The notes under the pieces are model-generated. The model did no database searches. It saw only the letters and a list, made by a program, of their open reading frames with translations, and was not told the DNA's origin. 64,000 bases of DNA from NCBI RefSeq assembly GCF_001545155.1, contig NZ_CP014226.1, forward strand, positions 1,582,545 to 1,646,544. Direction: 5' to 3'. The translations under genes and the position numbers were made by a program. Below, one piece after another: positions 17,564-26,303 of this stretch. Source of the DNA: Halomonas chromatireducens (GTDB taxonomy: Bacteria > Pseudomonadota > Gammaproteobacteria > Pseudomonadales > Halomonadaceae). How positions within the stretch are numbered: the stretch's first letter is position 1; each line of letters starts with the position of its first letter.

Positions 17564-18412
17564 TCACCCATCGACCATCTGAGCGCGCAGCCAGGCGATC
17601 TCCTCGGCCCAGATCTCCGGCTCGATGGTTTCCAGCACCATGGGGATCTCGTCGATGCGCGGGTCTCGCATGATAGTGGTGAAGGCGTCTAGCCCGATGT
17701 TGCCCCGGCCCAGGCTGTGATGGCGGTCGACCCGGCTGGCGTACTCGCTCTTGGCGTCGTTGAGGTGCATGCCGCGCAGGTACTCGAAGCCCACCACCTT
17801 GCCGAGCTCGTCGAGGGTGGCGGTGCAGGCCTCGGGGGTGCGCAGGTCGTAGCCGGCGGCGAAGGCGTGGCAGGTGTCGATGCATACCCCGACTCGCGAC
17901 TTGTCGTCGACCTGCCCGATGATCTCGGCCAGGTGTTCGAAGCGCCAACCCAGGTTGGTGCCCTGGCCGGCGGTGTTCTCGATCACCGCGATGACGTCGC
18001 GGGTCTCGGCGAGGGCGTGATTGATCGAGTCGGCGATGCGGGTCAGGCATTCACTCTCGCTGATCTTCTTCAGATGGCTGCCGGGATGGAAGTTGAGCAG
18101 GGTCAGGCCGAGCTGCTCGCAGCGCTGCATCTCGTCGAGGAAGGCGGCGCGGGACTTCTCGAGTCCTGCCCTGTCCGGGTGGCCGAGATTGATCAGGTAG
18201 CTGTCATGGGGAAGGATCTGCCCGGGACCGAAACCGTGCTGCTTGCAGGCGCTGCGAAAGGCCTCGATGGTGGTGTCCTCGAGGGGCTTGGCGCGCCACT
18301 GGCGCTGGTTCTTGGTGAATAGGGCGAAGGCGTCAGCGCCGATCTCGACGGCGCGTAGCACGGCCTGATCGGGCCCGCCTGCGGCACTGACATGGGCGCC
18401 GAGGTATTTCAT
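17564..18412 (-). CDS. nfo: Endonuclease IV
   Basis: An AP endonuclease of base excision repair that cleaves 5' to abasic sites using three zinc ions. The 282-residue protein begins [13 protein letters not shown] and carries the family signatures [33 protein letters not shown] and HLNDAK, which supply the metal ligands. The start at 18412 is defined by GGAGAGGTC just upstream and by homologue length; a longer frame upstream is not family sequence. It converges on the response-regulator chimera 33 bases away and is divergent from the LolA-like gene. Confidence 0.95.
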   Translation of the reverse strand: MKYLGAHVSAAGGPDQAVLRAVEIGADAFALFTKNQRQWRAKPLEDTTIEAFRSACKQHGFGPGQILPHDSYLINLGHPDRAGLEKSRAAFLDEMQRCEQLGLTLLNFHPGSHLKKISESECLTRIADSINHALAETRDVIAVIENTAGQGTNLGWRFEHLAEIIGQVDDKSRVGVCIDTCHAFAAGYDLRTPEACTATLDELGKVVGFEYLRGMHLNDAKSEYASRVDRHHSLGRGNIGLDAFTTIMRDPRIDEIPMVLETIEPEIWAEEIAWLRAQMVDG

Positions 18413-18506
18413 CTGACCTCTCCGTGGGTTGGGCAACGCCAATACGATAGCATGCACTCGCCGTGGTCCTGCTAACCTCAAAGGGAGGAAGCCGAGGATA
18501 TGCCCT

Positions 18507-19130
18507 ATGTTGCTACTCGCACTGGTCGCCATGAGCACACCCTCCGAAGAGGGCCTGATCGCAGCGGCGCTGTCTCGCATCGATGCCCTGCAGGGGTATC
18601 GCCTCACGCTGCGCAGCCAGGGCAGTAGCGGTGAAGAGGTCATCCGCTACAGCTATCAGGGTCCCGGCTACGTACGCATGGACATGGAGACGCCCTACGC
18701 TGGGGCGGTGCTGATCTACCGTCCCGATACGGGCAAGGTGCAGCTGTGGCCCTTCGGCTCGCCGGGCAGGCGGCCGGGTCTTTCCCTGCGGCCTACCAAC
18801 CGCATGGTACGCAGTTCGCGAGGGCATCGCGTGGACCAGTCGGATGTGGGCACGCTGCTGCGCAATGTGCAGCAGTTGCAGCAGCTCGGCAGCGCACGCT
18901 TGCTCGAGCCGACGACGCTTGATGGGCACTTGGTCAAGCACGTGGTGGTGGAGGCCGAACCCGGGCGAACGGTACACGAGGTAGCGCGCTACGACCTGTG
19001 GCTCGACGAAAACACGCTGTTCCCGCTCAGGGTTAACAGCTACGACCGGCGCGGCGAGCGCCTGGAAAGCGTGCGTCTGGAAGATGTCGAGCTCGACCCT
19101 GCCTTCCCCCCTGACCATTTTGCACCCTGA
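18507..19130 (+). CDS. DUF1571/LolA-like lipoprotein-sorting domain protein
   Basis: A 207-residue protein resembling the LolA/LolB/DUF1571 superfamily of periplasmic lipid-binding half-barrels. Supporting segments are [17 protein letters not shown] at the start, [20 protein letters not shown], and [19 protein letters not shown] near the end. The N-terminus [10 protein letters not shown] is only a short hydrophobic stretch, so the signal peptide is weak or the true start is elsewhere. GAGG lies nine bases before ATG 18507. It is followed 20 bases later by an SRPBCC protein, perhaps co-transcribed. Function unknown. Confidence 0.65.
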   Translation: MLLLALVAMSTPSEEGLIAAALSRIDALQGYRLTLRSQGSSGEEVIRYSYQGPGYVRMDMETPYAGAVLIYRPDTGKVQLWPFGSPGRRPGLSLRPTNRMVRSSRGHRVDQSDVGTLLRNVQQLQQLGSARLLEPTTLDGHLVKHVVVEAEPGRTVHEVARYDLWLDENTLFPLRVNSYDRRGERLESVRLEDVELDPAFPPDHFAP

Positions 19131-19150
19131 CGTTCGTGGTAATAGCGGCC

Positions 19151-19660
19151 ATGGCAAGCTTCGACTTCGACACCACCTGGTACATCGAGGCGCCGATCGG
19201 CGAGGTATTCAATGCCCTGACCGATTCGCTGCACTGGCCCGACTGGTGGCCTGGCCTCGTCGACGTGCAGCCGCTCGTGGCCGGCAACGAGTACGGCATT
19301 GGGCGCACTCAGCACTTCGTCTGGAAGAGCCGGCTGGGCTATCACCTGCGCTTCGATATTCGCATCACCCGTGTATGTGAGCCTCGCTTGATCGAGGGAG
19401 TGGCGAGTGGCGATGTGGCTGGTCTTGGGAGCTGGCAGCTGCATGAGGAGAATCTTGGTACCCGTGTACATTACCTCTGGCAGGTGCGTACGGTGCCTCC
19501 TTGGATGGGGCTGCTAGCTCGGTTGGCACGACCGTTGGTCGTCTGGAATCATCAGGCCATGATGCGCGAAGGTCATGCGGGGCTGATACGACACCTGGCC
19601 AGGCTTGCGCCGCACCCGGAGGGGAAGGTCGGGAGCTTGCCATCGAGGGAGGGTTGGTAG
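19151..19660 (+). CDS. SRPBCC family (polyketide cyclase-like) protein
   Basis: A 169-residue START/Bet v1-like ligand-binding protein. It begins MASFDFDTTWYIEAPIGEVF and includes DSLHWPDWWPGLVDV, then a Trp-rich core and the C-terminal helix typical of the fold. ATG 19151 is preferred over a GTG at 19136 on fold grounds, although no strong ribosome site is seen. It sits 20 bases after the LolA-like gene and just before a diguanylate cyclase. Ligand unknown. Confidence 0.78.
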   Translation: MASFDFDTTWYIEAPIGEVFNALTDSLHWPDWWPGLVDVQPLVAGNEYGIGRTQHFVWKSRLGYHLRFDIRITRVCEPRLIEGVASGDVAGLGSWQLHEENLGTRVHYLWQVRTVPPWMGLLARLARPLVVWNHQAMMREGHAGLIRHLARLAPHPEGKVGSLPSREGW

Positions 19661-19678
19661 CCATCAAGGCAAAAAGGT

Positions 19679-20728
19679 ATGCTGCGTTCCACTCATCGAA
19701 GTGGCGATAGAGATGTCATGAAGGCCGCGCATAACAATAGCAAGCGTGAGCGCCCGAAAGGCGAGAGCCATTATGGTGGCTCTCCCGCTGTCTCCTGCGA
19801 GCAGGTCCAGCGAGAGCTCGAGGAGGCGCACGAGGAGATCGCTCATCTCAAGTACACCCTGAATCGGGTTCAGCGCATCGCCCGGTTGGGTTACTGGCGC
19901 CTGAGCCTCAAGACCGGCGACCTCTTCTGGTCCGAGGTGATTTACGACATTTTTGGCGTCGACCCCAAGAGCTTCACGCCTAGCCTTCTCGGCTTCAAAG
20001 GCATGGTTCACCCCGAGGACCTGGAGAGTGTAGAAGCCGCCATCGTGCGTGCGCATCAAAAGGGACAGCATGATGTCGTGCATCGAATCATTCGGCCTGA
20101 TGGCGAGATCCGCTGGGTCCATGAGCTGGCTGATAACGTGCCGGAAGGGGACGATCAGATCCTGATCGGCACCGTGCGCGACATCACCGAACAGAAGAAG
20201 CTCGAGCTACGCCTGCGCCAGCTGTCGCGCACAGATGAACTCACCGCGCTGTTCAACCGACGCTATTTCATGCAGCGACTGGTGCAGGAGCTGGCTCGCT
20301 ACCGGCGTTACGGCAGGCCGACATCGGTGGTGCTGTTCGATTTCGATTACTTCAAGCGCATCAACGACACCCATGGTCACCCCGCCGGCGACCAGGTGCT
20401 TGTAAGCGTGGGCGCGCTACTGCGCGAAAGATTGCGCACGAACGACATTCCTGCCCGGCTCGGCGGCGAAGAGTTTGCCCTGCTGCTGCCTGAAACCGGC
20501 CTCAAGGAGGCCGTGGGTGTGGCGGAAAAGGTGCGCCAGCTGGTATTTGAACAGGCATTCATGTCGGAAGAGGGCAATCGCTTCAGTGTGTCGATTACCT
20601 GTGGGGTGTCGGCATTCCACGGTACCGAAGAAACGGTGGAGGCTATCCTGCATCGCGCCGACCAGAATCTCTATGAAGGCAAGCGAGCCGGGCGCAATCG
20701 GGTCGTTGCGGAAGAGCGGGGCCGTTAA
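19679..20728 (+). CDS. PAS-GGDEF diguanylate cyclase
   Basis: Makes cyclic di-GMP from two GTP. The 349-residue soluble protein has a short coiled region (about 40-65), a PAS fold of the PAS_3 type (about 68-180, with VHPEDLESVEAAI and GTVRDITEQKKLE), and a GGDEF domain (about 190-345). The active-site motif is GGEEF, which is catalytically competent in the family, preceded by DFDYFKRINDTHGHPAGD. No canonical RxxD inhibitory site is obvious immediately upstream. AAAAAGG precedes ATG 19679; ATG 19718 is an alternative. The next gene starts almost at its stop. Confidence 0.92.
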   Translation: MLRSTHRSGDRDVMKAAHNNSKRERPKGESHYGGSPAVSCEQVQRELEEAHEEIAHLKYTLNRVQRIARLGYWRLSLKTGDLFWSEVIYDIFGVDPKSFTPSLLGFKGMVHPEDLESVEAAIVRAHQKGQHDVVHRIIRPDGEIRWVHELADNVPEGDDQILIGTVRDITEQKKLELRLRQLSRTDELTALFNRRYFMQRLVQELARYRRYGRPTSVVLFDFDYFKRINDTHGHPAGDQVLVSVGALLRERLRTNDIPARLGGEEFALLLPETGLKEAVGVAEKVRQLVFEQAFMSEEGNRFSVSITCGVSAFHGTEETVEAILHRADQNLYEGKRAGRNRVVAEERGR

Positions 20729-20732
20729 GGGC

Positions 20733-22238
20733 GTGCCGTCCAGCGGATATGCTCTGCTGGAACAGGCTGACGGACTGTCCGATGCGTTGGGCCTGGCGCT
20801 GGGCAAGCCATCGACACAGCCCTTGACCTCGCGCCTCTACCACGCCCTGCGCGAATGGATTCAGGCGGGGCGGCTGGTCAGCGGCCAGCGACTGCCCTCC
20901 ACCCGACAGCTGGCCCAGGAGCTGGGCCTGGGGCGCAATACGGTACTGGCCGCCTTCGACCAGCTGCTGGCCGAAGGCTTCCTGGTAACCCGCCAGGGGC
21001 CGGGCACATTCGTTGCCGACCTGCCGTTCCAGCATGAGCCGACGGCTGACACCGCGTCATCGCCATCGGCAGTGGATGGCAGGGTGAACCTCTCCACACG
21101 TGGTACGGCGTTGCTTGCCTACTGTCCTGCCCAGCAAGGGCGCCACCCTGCCTTCGTTCCCGGCGTGCCGGCGCTGGACCGCTTTCCCCATGCCCGGTGG
21201 CAGCGTTTGGTGCGCCGTCACCTGCAACACATGCCCATGGATTGGCTCGCCTATCAGGTTCAGGGCGGTGTTCCGTCGCTGCGCGAGGCGCTGGCCGACT
21301 ATCTGCAGCTGTCACGCTCGGTGCGCTGTCGCCCCGAGCAGATCCTGATCGTGCAGGGGGCCCAGCAGGGCTTCGAACTGATCGTGCGACTGTTGAGCGA
21401 CAGCGGCGATGAGGTATGGCTCGAGGAGCCGGGCTACCATGGCGCCCAGGCCTGTTTCGCGGCGGCGGGGCTCGATATGCAGCCGGTGCCGGTAGACGGT
21501 GAGGGCATGCAGATCGAGGCCCTCGACGATTCGGGGCATCCGCGGCTGATCTACGTGACACCCTCGCACCAGTATCCCAGCGGCGTGACCATGAGTCTCG
21601 CCCGGCGGCTGGCGTTGCTGGAAGCCGCCGAGCGACACGGGGCCTGGATCGTGGAGGACGACTACGACAGTGAGTTTCGCTATGGCCAGAGACCTGTTGC
21701 CGCTCTTCAGGGGCTGGTGGAAGACGCGCGGGTCATCTATGTGGGCACCTTCAGCAAGGTGATGTACCCCGGCCTGCGGCTGGGCTACCTGGTGCTGCCG
21801 GAGCCGCTGGTCGAGCCGTTTCGGCGGGCCCATGCCCGAATCCATCGCGAGGGGCAGTACACCGTTCAAGCCGCCCTGGCCGAGTTCATTGCTCGGGGCC
21901 ATTTTTCTCGCCATGTGCGTCGCATGCGCGACTGCTACTGCAGGCGCCAGGCCCTGCTGCGCGAGGCCTTGGCACCGGCCGTGACGCGTGGCTTGCGGCT
22001 ATCCGAAGGGCAGGCCGGCATGCACCTCGTGGCCTGGCTCGACGATGTCGAACATGAGCGCCACCTGGTCGATCGAGCGGCGGGCGAGGGCATCTCACTG
22101 TCGCCGCTGTCGAGCTATTATCTCGATGCCCCTGGGCGTCCTGGACTGGTGCTGGGCTATGCCGGTACTGTTGAAGACGAGATCGAACGAGCCGGTCGCT
22201 GGTTGGCCCAGACGTGGTGTGAATTGACAAGCGACTAG
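20733..22238 (+). CDS. MocR/PdxR-type regulator (GntR HTH plus aminotransferase domain)
   Basis: A 501-residue PLP-dependent transcription factor. Residues about 25-100 are a GntR winged helix (LTSRLYHALREWIQAGRLVS, LPSTRQLAQELGLGRNTVLA). The rest is a fold-type I aminotransferase-like domain with EDDYDSEFRY and the PLP lysine in GTFSKVMYPGLRLGYLV. Such proteins control PLP synthesis, GABA or taurine use. The start is assigned to GTG 20733, four bases after the cyclase stop, because the family N-terminus fits. The ribosome site is weak, so a nearby alternative remains possible. Its target genes are not evident here. Confidence 0.85.
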   Translation: MPSSGYALLEQADGLSDALGLALGKPSTQPLTSRLYHALREWIQAGRLVSGQRLPSTRQLAQELGLGRNTVLAAFDQLLAEGFLVTRQGPGTFVADLPFQHEPTADTASSPSAVDGRVNLSTRGTALLAYCPAQQGRHPAFVPGVPALDRFPHARWQRLVRRHLQHMPMDWLAYQVQGGVPSLREALADYLQLSRSVRCRPEQILIVQGAQQGFELIVRLLSDSGDEVWLEEPGYHGAQACFAAAGLDMQPVPVDGEGMQIEALDDSGHPRLIYVTPSHQYPSGVTMSLARRLALLEAAERHGAWIVEDDYDSEFRYGQRPVAALQGLVEDARVIYVGTFSKVMYPGLRLGYLVLPEPLVEPFRRAHARIHREGQYTVQAALAEFIARGHFSRHVRRMRDCYCRRQALLREALAPAVTRGLRLSEGQAGMHLVAWLDDVEHERHLVDRAAGEGISLSPLSSYYLDAPGRPGLVLGYAGTVEDEIERAGRWLAQTWCELTSD

Positions 22239-22241
22239 TGG

Positions 22242-23015
22242 TCAGCGGCACTTCTGTGTCAGCGCCGACAGCGAGCTCAGCTGCCTTCCCTCCGCATCAA
22301 AGTTCTCCGACGCTAGCCAGCGCTCCAGGCGGGTCTCGGCGGCTGGCCATTCACTGTCGAGAAGGGAGAACCAGGCGGTATCGCGGCTATGCCCGTTCTC
22401 CACCCGATGCTGGCGGAAGATACCCTCGAAGTGAAAGCCCAGGCGCACGGCGGCACGCCGCGAGGCGGCGTTGAGCGCATTGCACTTCCATTCGTAGCGC
22501 CGGTAGCCCAGTGCGAAGGCGTGGCGCATCAGCAGCAGCATGGCTTCGGTGGCCGCCGACGTGCGTCGTAGGGCTGGCGTGAAGTGAATGTGGCCGACCT
22601 CGATGCTGCCGTGCTCCGGGACGATATTGAGGTAGCTGGCCAGGCCCAGCGCCCGGCCAGGTGTCCGCTCGTCAGCCGTCTCGACGATGGCCTCAGTCGT
22701 CTCGACAATGGCATAGAACAGCGGGTCGTCGCTTTCCGTCCTGGCCTCCAGCCAGGTGCGGTACTGCCCGGCATCGGCGAACGGCATACCGCCGGAGTAG
22801 GTCCAGCGCGCCTCGGGGGTGTCGTGTGGGCCTTCGCCGGGGGCCAGGAAGGCGGCATGCAGCGAATCGGCATGACGTTCCGGCGCCAACGGCTCGAGGC
22901 GAACCCGGCAACCCTGCAGTGCCATACGATCGGGCCGGCGTGCCGGCTGCCAGGCGGGCAGGGCGGCGCCGACCGGTTGGCCATGCTGATTGCGCTGCGC
23001 ATCGCTCGGGCTCAT
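22242..23015 (-). CDS. GNAT acetyltransferase (RimJ/RimL-like)
   Basis: A 257-residue N-acetyltransferase of the RimL type, which modifies protein or small-molecule amines. It contains RVRLEPLAPERHADSLHAAF, the acetyl-CoA region RTSAATEAMLLLMRHAF, and the closing KCNALNAASRRAAVRLGFHFEG. The start at 23015 follows AGGAGCAAGGTAC and overlaps the stop of the upstream PaiB-like gene as ATGA, so the two are translationally coupled. It ends close to the end of the convergent mocR gene. Confidence 0.88.
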   Translation of the reverse strand: MSPSDAQRNQHGQPVGAALPAWQPARRPDRMALQGCRVRLEPLAPERHADSLHAAFLAPGEGPHDTPEARWTYSGGMPFADAGQYRTWLEARTESDDPLFYAIVETTEAIVETADERTPGRALGLASYLNIVPEHGSIEVGHIHFTPALRRTSAATEAMLLLMRHAFALGYRRYEWKCNALNAASRRAAVRLGFHFEGIFRQHRVENGHSRDTAWFSLLDSEWPAAETRLERWLASENFDAEGRQLSSLSALTQKCR

Positions 23016-23623
23016 GTACCTTGCTCCTCTTTCGCCAGCTTCTGCATATGGCGCCATAGCAGGCGTGCCTGCGGATCGCGGCTTTCGGCCAGGGCCGCTT
23101 CGACGCCTTCCTGGTCGGCCCGGGAGCGCTGGCGGCCGAGCTTGGCCTTGCCCGTGAGCGTCTCGATGCGAAGGCGAAAGCCGACCACGCCGGCCTGCAT
23201 CTTGCTCAGATACTCGCGCTCGCGGCCCAGCGAATCGAGCAGCGCGGGCTCGTAGTGTGCCAGGCTGCGGTCGAGCAGTGACCGCGTGTCCTCGTCATTC
23301 AACAGCTCGAGGCTGCCCGTGGCATGCACGGCCAGGTAGTTCCAGGTGGGCACGGCGGGCTGGCTGGCGTACCAGGACGGGGATATGTAGGCATGGGGGC
23401 CGCTGAAGATCGCCAGCGCCCGGTTGCCATCCAGCGTACGCCACTGGGGATTGGCGCGGGCGAAGTGGCCGTAAAGCGTGCCGAGTTCGCCTTCGCTGCG
23501 CTCCAGTATAAGGGGCAGGTGAGTGGCCTCGAGATCGGGGCCGATCAGGGCGGCTAAGCCGTGCCGGTCGATCAGCTCCCAGGCCTGTTCGCGTTCGAGA
23601 CGCATCGATGGGGGAACGTACAT
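23012..23623 (-). CDS. PaiB-family FMN-binding regulator
   Basis: A 203-residue protein of the FMN-binding negative transcriptional regulator family (Bacillus PaiB). MYVPPSMRLE at the N-terminus, GHFARANPQWRTLDG, ISPSWYASQPAVPTWNYLAV and the C-terminal SKMQAGVVGFRLRIETLTGK(AKLGR) region are typical. The start at 23623 has GGAGACGCC upstream. It lies between two acetyltransferase genes on the same strand, which recalls the paiA-paiB pairing in which PaiA is an acetyltransferase. A flavin or haem cofactor is expected from the family, not shown here. Confidence 0.88.
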   Translation of the reverse strand: MYVPPSMRLEREQAWELIDRHGLAALIGPDLEATHLPLILERSEGELGTLYGHFARANPQWRTLDGNRALAIFSGPHAYISPSWYASQPAVPTWNYLAVHATGSLELLNDEDTRSLLDRSLAHYEPALLDSLGREREYLSKMQAGVVGFRLRIETLTGKAKLGRQRSRADQEGVEAALAESRDPQARLLWRHMQKLAKEEQGT

Positions 23624-23634
23624 GGCGTCTCCGC

Positions 23635-24099
23635 TCAGCCCTCGCCTGCTTGCGTGTCGAACAGCAGGCCGTAGTGATAGAAGGTGGTATCGCGCTGCCA
23701 GCCGAGCGATTCGTAGAGCGCCTGGGCGGTGCGGTTGTCGATCTCGGTGGCGAGCTTGAGATGGCCGACGCCATGAGAACTGGCAAGCTCCCTGGCGGCC
23801 AGCATCAAGGCTCGGCCGACACCGCTGCGGCGTGCCTGGGGTGCGACGAACAGGTCGTTGAGCAGCCACAGCGGCGCCAGGCGTACGGTCGAGAGCAGCG
23901 GGTAGAGCTGAACGAAGCCCTGCAGCTCTCCCGTGTTGCTCTCGTGGACCAGGATGTACGAGTCGCTGTGCTCCAGGCGTGCCTGAAGGAATTGCCGGGT
24001 ACCCGCGAGGTCCGGTTTCTGGCGATAGAACTGTCGGTAGCCTTCGAGCAGTGCGCTGAGCGGCTCTAGATCGTTCAGGGTGGCATGGCGGATGGACAT
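23635..24099 (-). CDS. GNAT acetyltransferase
   Basis: A 154-residue GNAT enzyme beginning MSIRHATLNDLEPLSALLEGY. The acetyl-CoA P-loop is seen as QARRSGVGRALMLAARELA, with the later NRTAQALYESLGWQRD. The start at 24099 follows GAGGAGCCATCC. It is the first gene of a tight minus-strand run of three (GNAT, PaiB-like, GNAT), 11 bases before PaiB. Substrate unknown. Confidence 0.88.
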   Translation of the reverse strand: MSIRHATLNDLEPLSALLEGYRQFYRQKPDLAGTRQFLQARLEHSDSYILVHESNTGELQGFVQLYPLLSTVRLAPLWLLNDLFVAPQARRSGVGRALMLAARELASSHGVGHLKLATEIDNRTAQALYESLGWQRDTTFYHYGLLFDTQAGEG

Positions 24100-24258
24100 G
24101 GATGGCTCCTCGCGTTTTCTGGTGGGTGCCACCCAGTGTGAGACGAAGCTGGTTCCTTGATAAGAGCCAGTTTTGGGAGATTCTGGAGAGCCACTTGGCG
24201 TTGACATTCATATCTGAAAAACGCCAGCCATCCGCTGCCCTCAGGCTAGAATGGAGCC

Positions 24259-25203
24259 ATGAATCTCTCGACCGAAACCGGGCGCCCCGGTGAAGCTTCC
24301 CGCCTGCCCGAGCTGACGCTGAACTTGCCGTATCGGCCACCCTATGACTGGCAGGCGATACTGGCCTTCCTGGCGCGCCGGACCATTCCGGGGCTCGAGC
24401 GCATCGATGGGGAGTGCTATCACCGGGTCTTCCGGGTGGGCGAGGCGGTCGGTAGCGTAAGTGTGAAGCATGTTCCCGCTGACAACGCCTTGCTCGCTTC
24501 GATCCGACTGCCCGAGGCCGCGGCCCTGTCTGGCGTCACGGCCCGGCTGCAGCGGCTGTTCGACCTGGAGGCCGATCCTGAGGCGATATGCCGGGGACTT
24601 GGCCGCGATGTCACGCTGGCGCCGCTAGTGGCGAGCCGCCCAGGACTGCGCGTGCCGGGTGGTTGGGACCCTTTCGAGGTCGCCGTGCGGGCAATCCTTG
24701 GCCAGCAGGTCAGCGTTGATGCCGCCACCCGGCTGGCCGGACGCCTGGTCGAACGTCTGGGTGAACGTTTGGCGGATCAGACGGAAACCGGCCTGGACCG
24801 ACTGTTCCCAGTGCCCGAACGCTTCACCTTCGATGAGATCAAGGCGCTAGGCATGCCCGGCGCGCGAGCCAATGCCCTGGTGGGGGTGGCGTCGGCCTAT
24901 CGTGAGCGGCCGCAGCTGTTCGAGCGGCGAGATCTCGACGACACCGTGGCCCACCTGTGCGCCTTGCCCGGCATTGGCGCATGGACAGCCCACTACATCG
25001 CCATGCGCGGACTGCAGGAGAGCGATGCCTTCCTGCCTTCGGACGTGGCGCTGCAACGGGTGCTGGCGGAACAGGGCCGGCGGCCCACGCCGCGTGAGCT
25101 GCTTGCGCGTGCCGAGGCCTGGCGGCCCTGGCGCGCCTACGCCGTGATGCACCTGTGGCATGCCGATGCCGCCACCACGCAAGCAAATCCGCAACGGGAG
25201 TAG
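24259..25203 (+). CDS. alkA: DNA-3-methyladenine glycosylase II
   Basis: Removes alkylated bases such as 3-methyladenine from DNA. The 314-residue protein shows the AlkA N-terminal domain (LPYRPPYDWQAILAFLARR), the core FEVAVRAILGQQVSV, and the helix-hairpin-helix LPGIGAWTAHYIAMRGL followed by the catalytic Asp262 in LPSDVAL. It lacks the Ada N-terminal domain found in fused versions. The ogt gene starts four bases after its stop, so the two form an alkylation-repair operon. A short-spaced GGAG precedes ATG 24259. Confidence 0.93.
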   Translation: MNLSTETGRPGEASRLPELTLNLPYRPPYDWQAILAFLARRTIPGLERIDGECYHRVFRVGEAVGSVSVKHVPADNALLASIRLPEAAALSGVTARLQRLFDLEADPEAICRGLGRDVTLAPLVASRPGLRVPGGWDPFEVAVRAILGQQVSVDAATRLAGRLVERLGERLADQTETGLDRLFPVPERFTFDEIKALGMPGARANALVGVASAYRERPQLFERRDLDDTVAHLCALPGIGAWTAHYIAMRGLQESDAFLPSDVALQRVLAEQGRRPTPRELLARAEAWRPWRAYAVMHLWHADAATTQANPQRE

Positions 25204-25207
25204 TGCG

Positions 25208-25732
25208 ATGCGACTCTGGACTGATCGACTGCCGTCCCCGGTGGGGGAACTGCGCCTGGTCGGCGATGACCAGGGCACACTTCGGGCGTTGGAATTCGAT
25301 AGCCACGACGAGCGGCTGCACCGCCTGCTGTCGCGGCACTATCGCCGCTACGAACTCGTCAAGGGCACGGCGCCTGAAGTCATCCGACAGGCGCTGGAGG
25401 CCTACTTTGCCGGCGACCCGTCCCACCTTGATGCGCTGCCAGTGGCCACCGGCGGCACCGAGTTCCAGTGCCAAGTATGGCAGGCGCTGCGCGGGATTCC
25501 GGCCGGCACCACGATCAGCTATGGTGAGCTGGCCGCCGGCATCGGGCGTCCCGGCGCCAGCCGCGCCGTGGGCCTGGCCAACGGCGCCAACCCGGTGGCC
25601 ATCGTGGTGCCGTGCCATCGGGTGATCGGCGCCAACGGCACTCTGACCGGCTATGGTGGCGGGCTGCCGCGCAAGCGTTGGCTGGTGGAGCATGAGCGGG
25701 GGCTGGTTCAGGGGGAGCTGGCACTCGTCTAG
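25208..25732 (+). CDS. ogt: O6-methylguanine-DNA methyltransferase
   Basis: Transfers the methyl group from O6-methylguanine or O4-methylthymine to its own cysteine. The 174-residue protein has the acceptor motif PCHRVI (Cys136), the upstream GTTISYGELAAGIG helix and the SRAVGLANGANP recognition region. GGGAG precedes ATG 25208; an upstream in-frame start overlaps alkA and is less likely. It forms an operon with alkA and duplicates the second activity of Ada encoded at 10.1 kb. Confidence 0.95.
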   Translation: MRLWTDRLPSPVGELRLVGDDQGTLRALEFDSHDERLHRLLSRHYRRYELVKGTAPEVIRQALEAYFAGDPSHLDALPVATGGTEFQCQVWQALRGIPAGTTISYGELAAGIGRPGASRAVGLANGANPVAIVVPCHRVIGANGTLTGYGGGLPRKRWLVEHERGLVQGELALV

Positions 25733-25742
25733 CTCGGCCGGC

Positions 25743-26234
25743 TCAGGGCTCGTCGGCCAGACCTTCCAGCAGCTTGCCCAGCAGTTCACTCAAGGCTCGC
25801 TGCTCCTCGCGGCTGAGAGCCGCAAGCATCCTAGCTTCGTTCTCCACGTGACGTGGGACCATTCGGTTCATCAGCGCCAGGCCCTCTTCGGTCAGTGACA
25901 CCAGCGTCCCGCGCCGATCCTCGGGATTCGGCGAGCGCCTGATCAGGCCTGCTTTCTCCAGCCGGTCCAGCCGGCTGGTCATGCCCCCGGACGAGATCAT
26001 CAGCGTCTCGAAGAGCTGCGTCGGTCCCAGGCGATAGGGGGCTCCCGAGCGCCGCAGCGTCGCCAGTACGTCGAACTCTCCTGCCTGCAGGCCGTACTCC
26101 TTGAAGAAAGCCTGCAGCCGCTCCTGGGTGAGCGACTGCATGGTTTTCAAATATCCCACCACCTCCATCGGCAGCAGGTCGAGATCGGGCATTTCTTGTT
26201 GCCATTGAGCAATGGCTTGCTTGACACGGTTCAT
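25743..26234 (-). CDS. MarR-family transcriptional regulator
   Basis: A 163-residue winged-helix repressor. The HTH spans about residues 55-105 (YRLGPTQLFETLMISSGGMTS, cut) and the wing is visible as RSPNPEDRRGTLVSLTEEG. It is divergent from an EamA transporter, with the palindrome TATCTT-n6-AAGATA between the two genes. It is therefore probably a local repressor of that exporter and of itself. No cysteine-based sensor is apparent. Confidence 0.92.
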   Translation of the reverse strand: MNRVKQAIAQWQQEMPDLDLLPMEVVGYLKTMQSLTQERLQAFFKEYGLQAGEFDVLATLRRSGAPYRLGPTQLFETLMISSGGMTSRLDRLEKAGLIRRSPNPEDRRGTLVSLTEEGLALMNRMVPRHVENEARMLAALSREEQRALSELLGKLLEGLADEP

Positions 26235-26243
26235 GGCTATGCT

Positions 26244-26279
26244 TATCTTTCCATCAAGATACTTTTTAGCAAGATTCTT
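26244..26279. promoter_or_regulatory. MarR-type operator between marR-like and eamA-like genes
   Basis: TATCTT (26244-26249), six bases, then AAGATA (26256-26261) form a perfect 18-base dyad. A second, shorter dyad AAGATTCTT follows at 26271-26279. The size and the A/T-rich arms fit known MarR-family sites. It lies between the two divergent start codons. Confidence 0.55.
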
Positions 26280-26303
26280 TTTGCCGTTCTATAGGAGCCC
26301 ATC

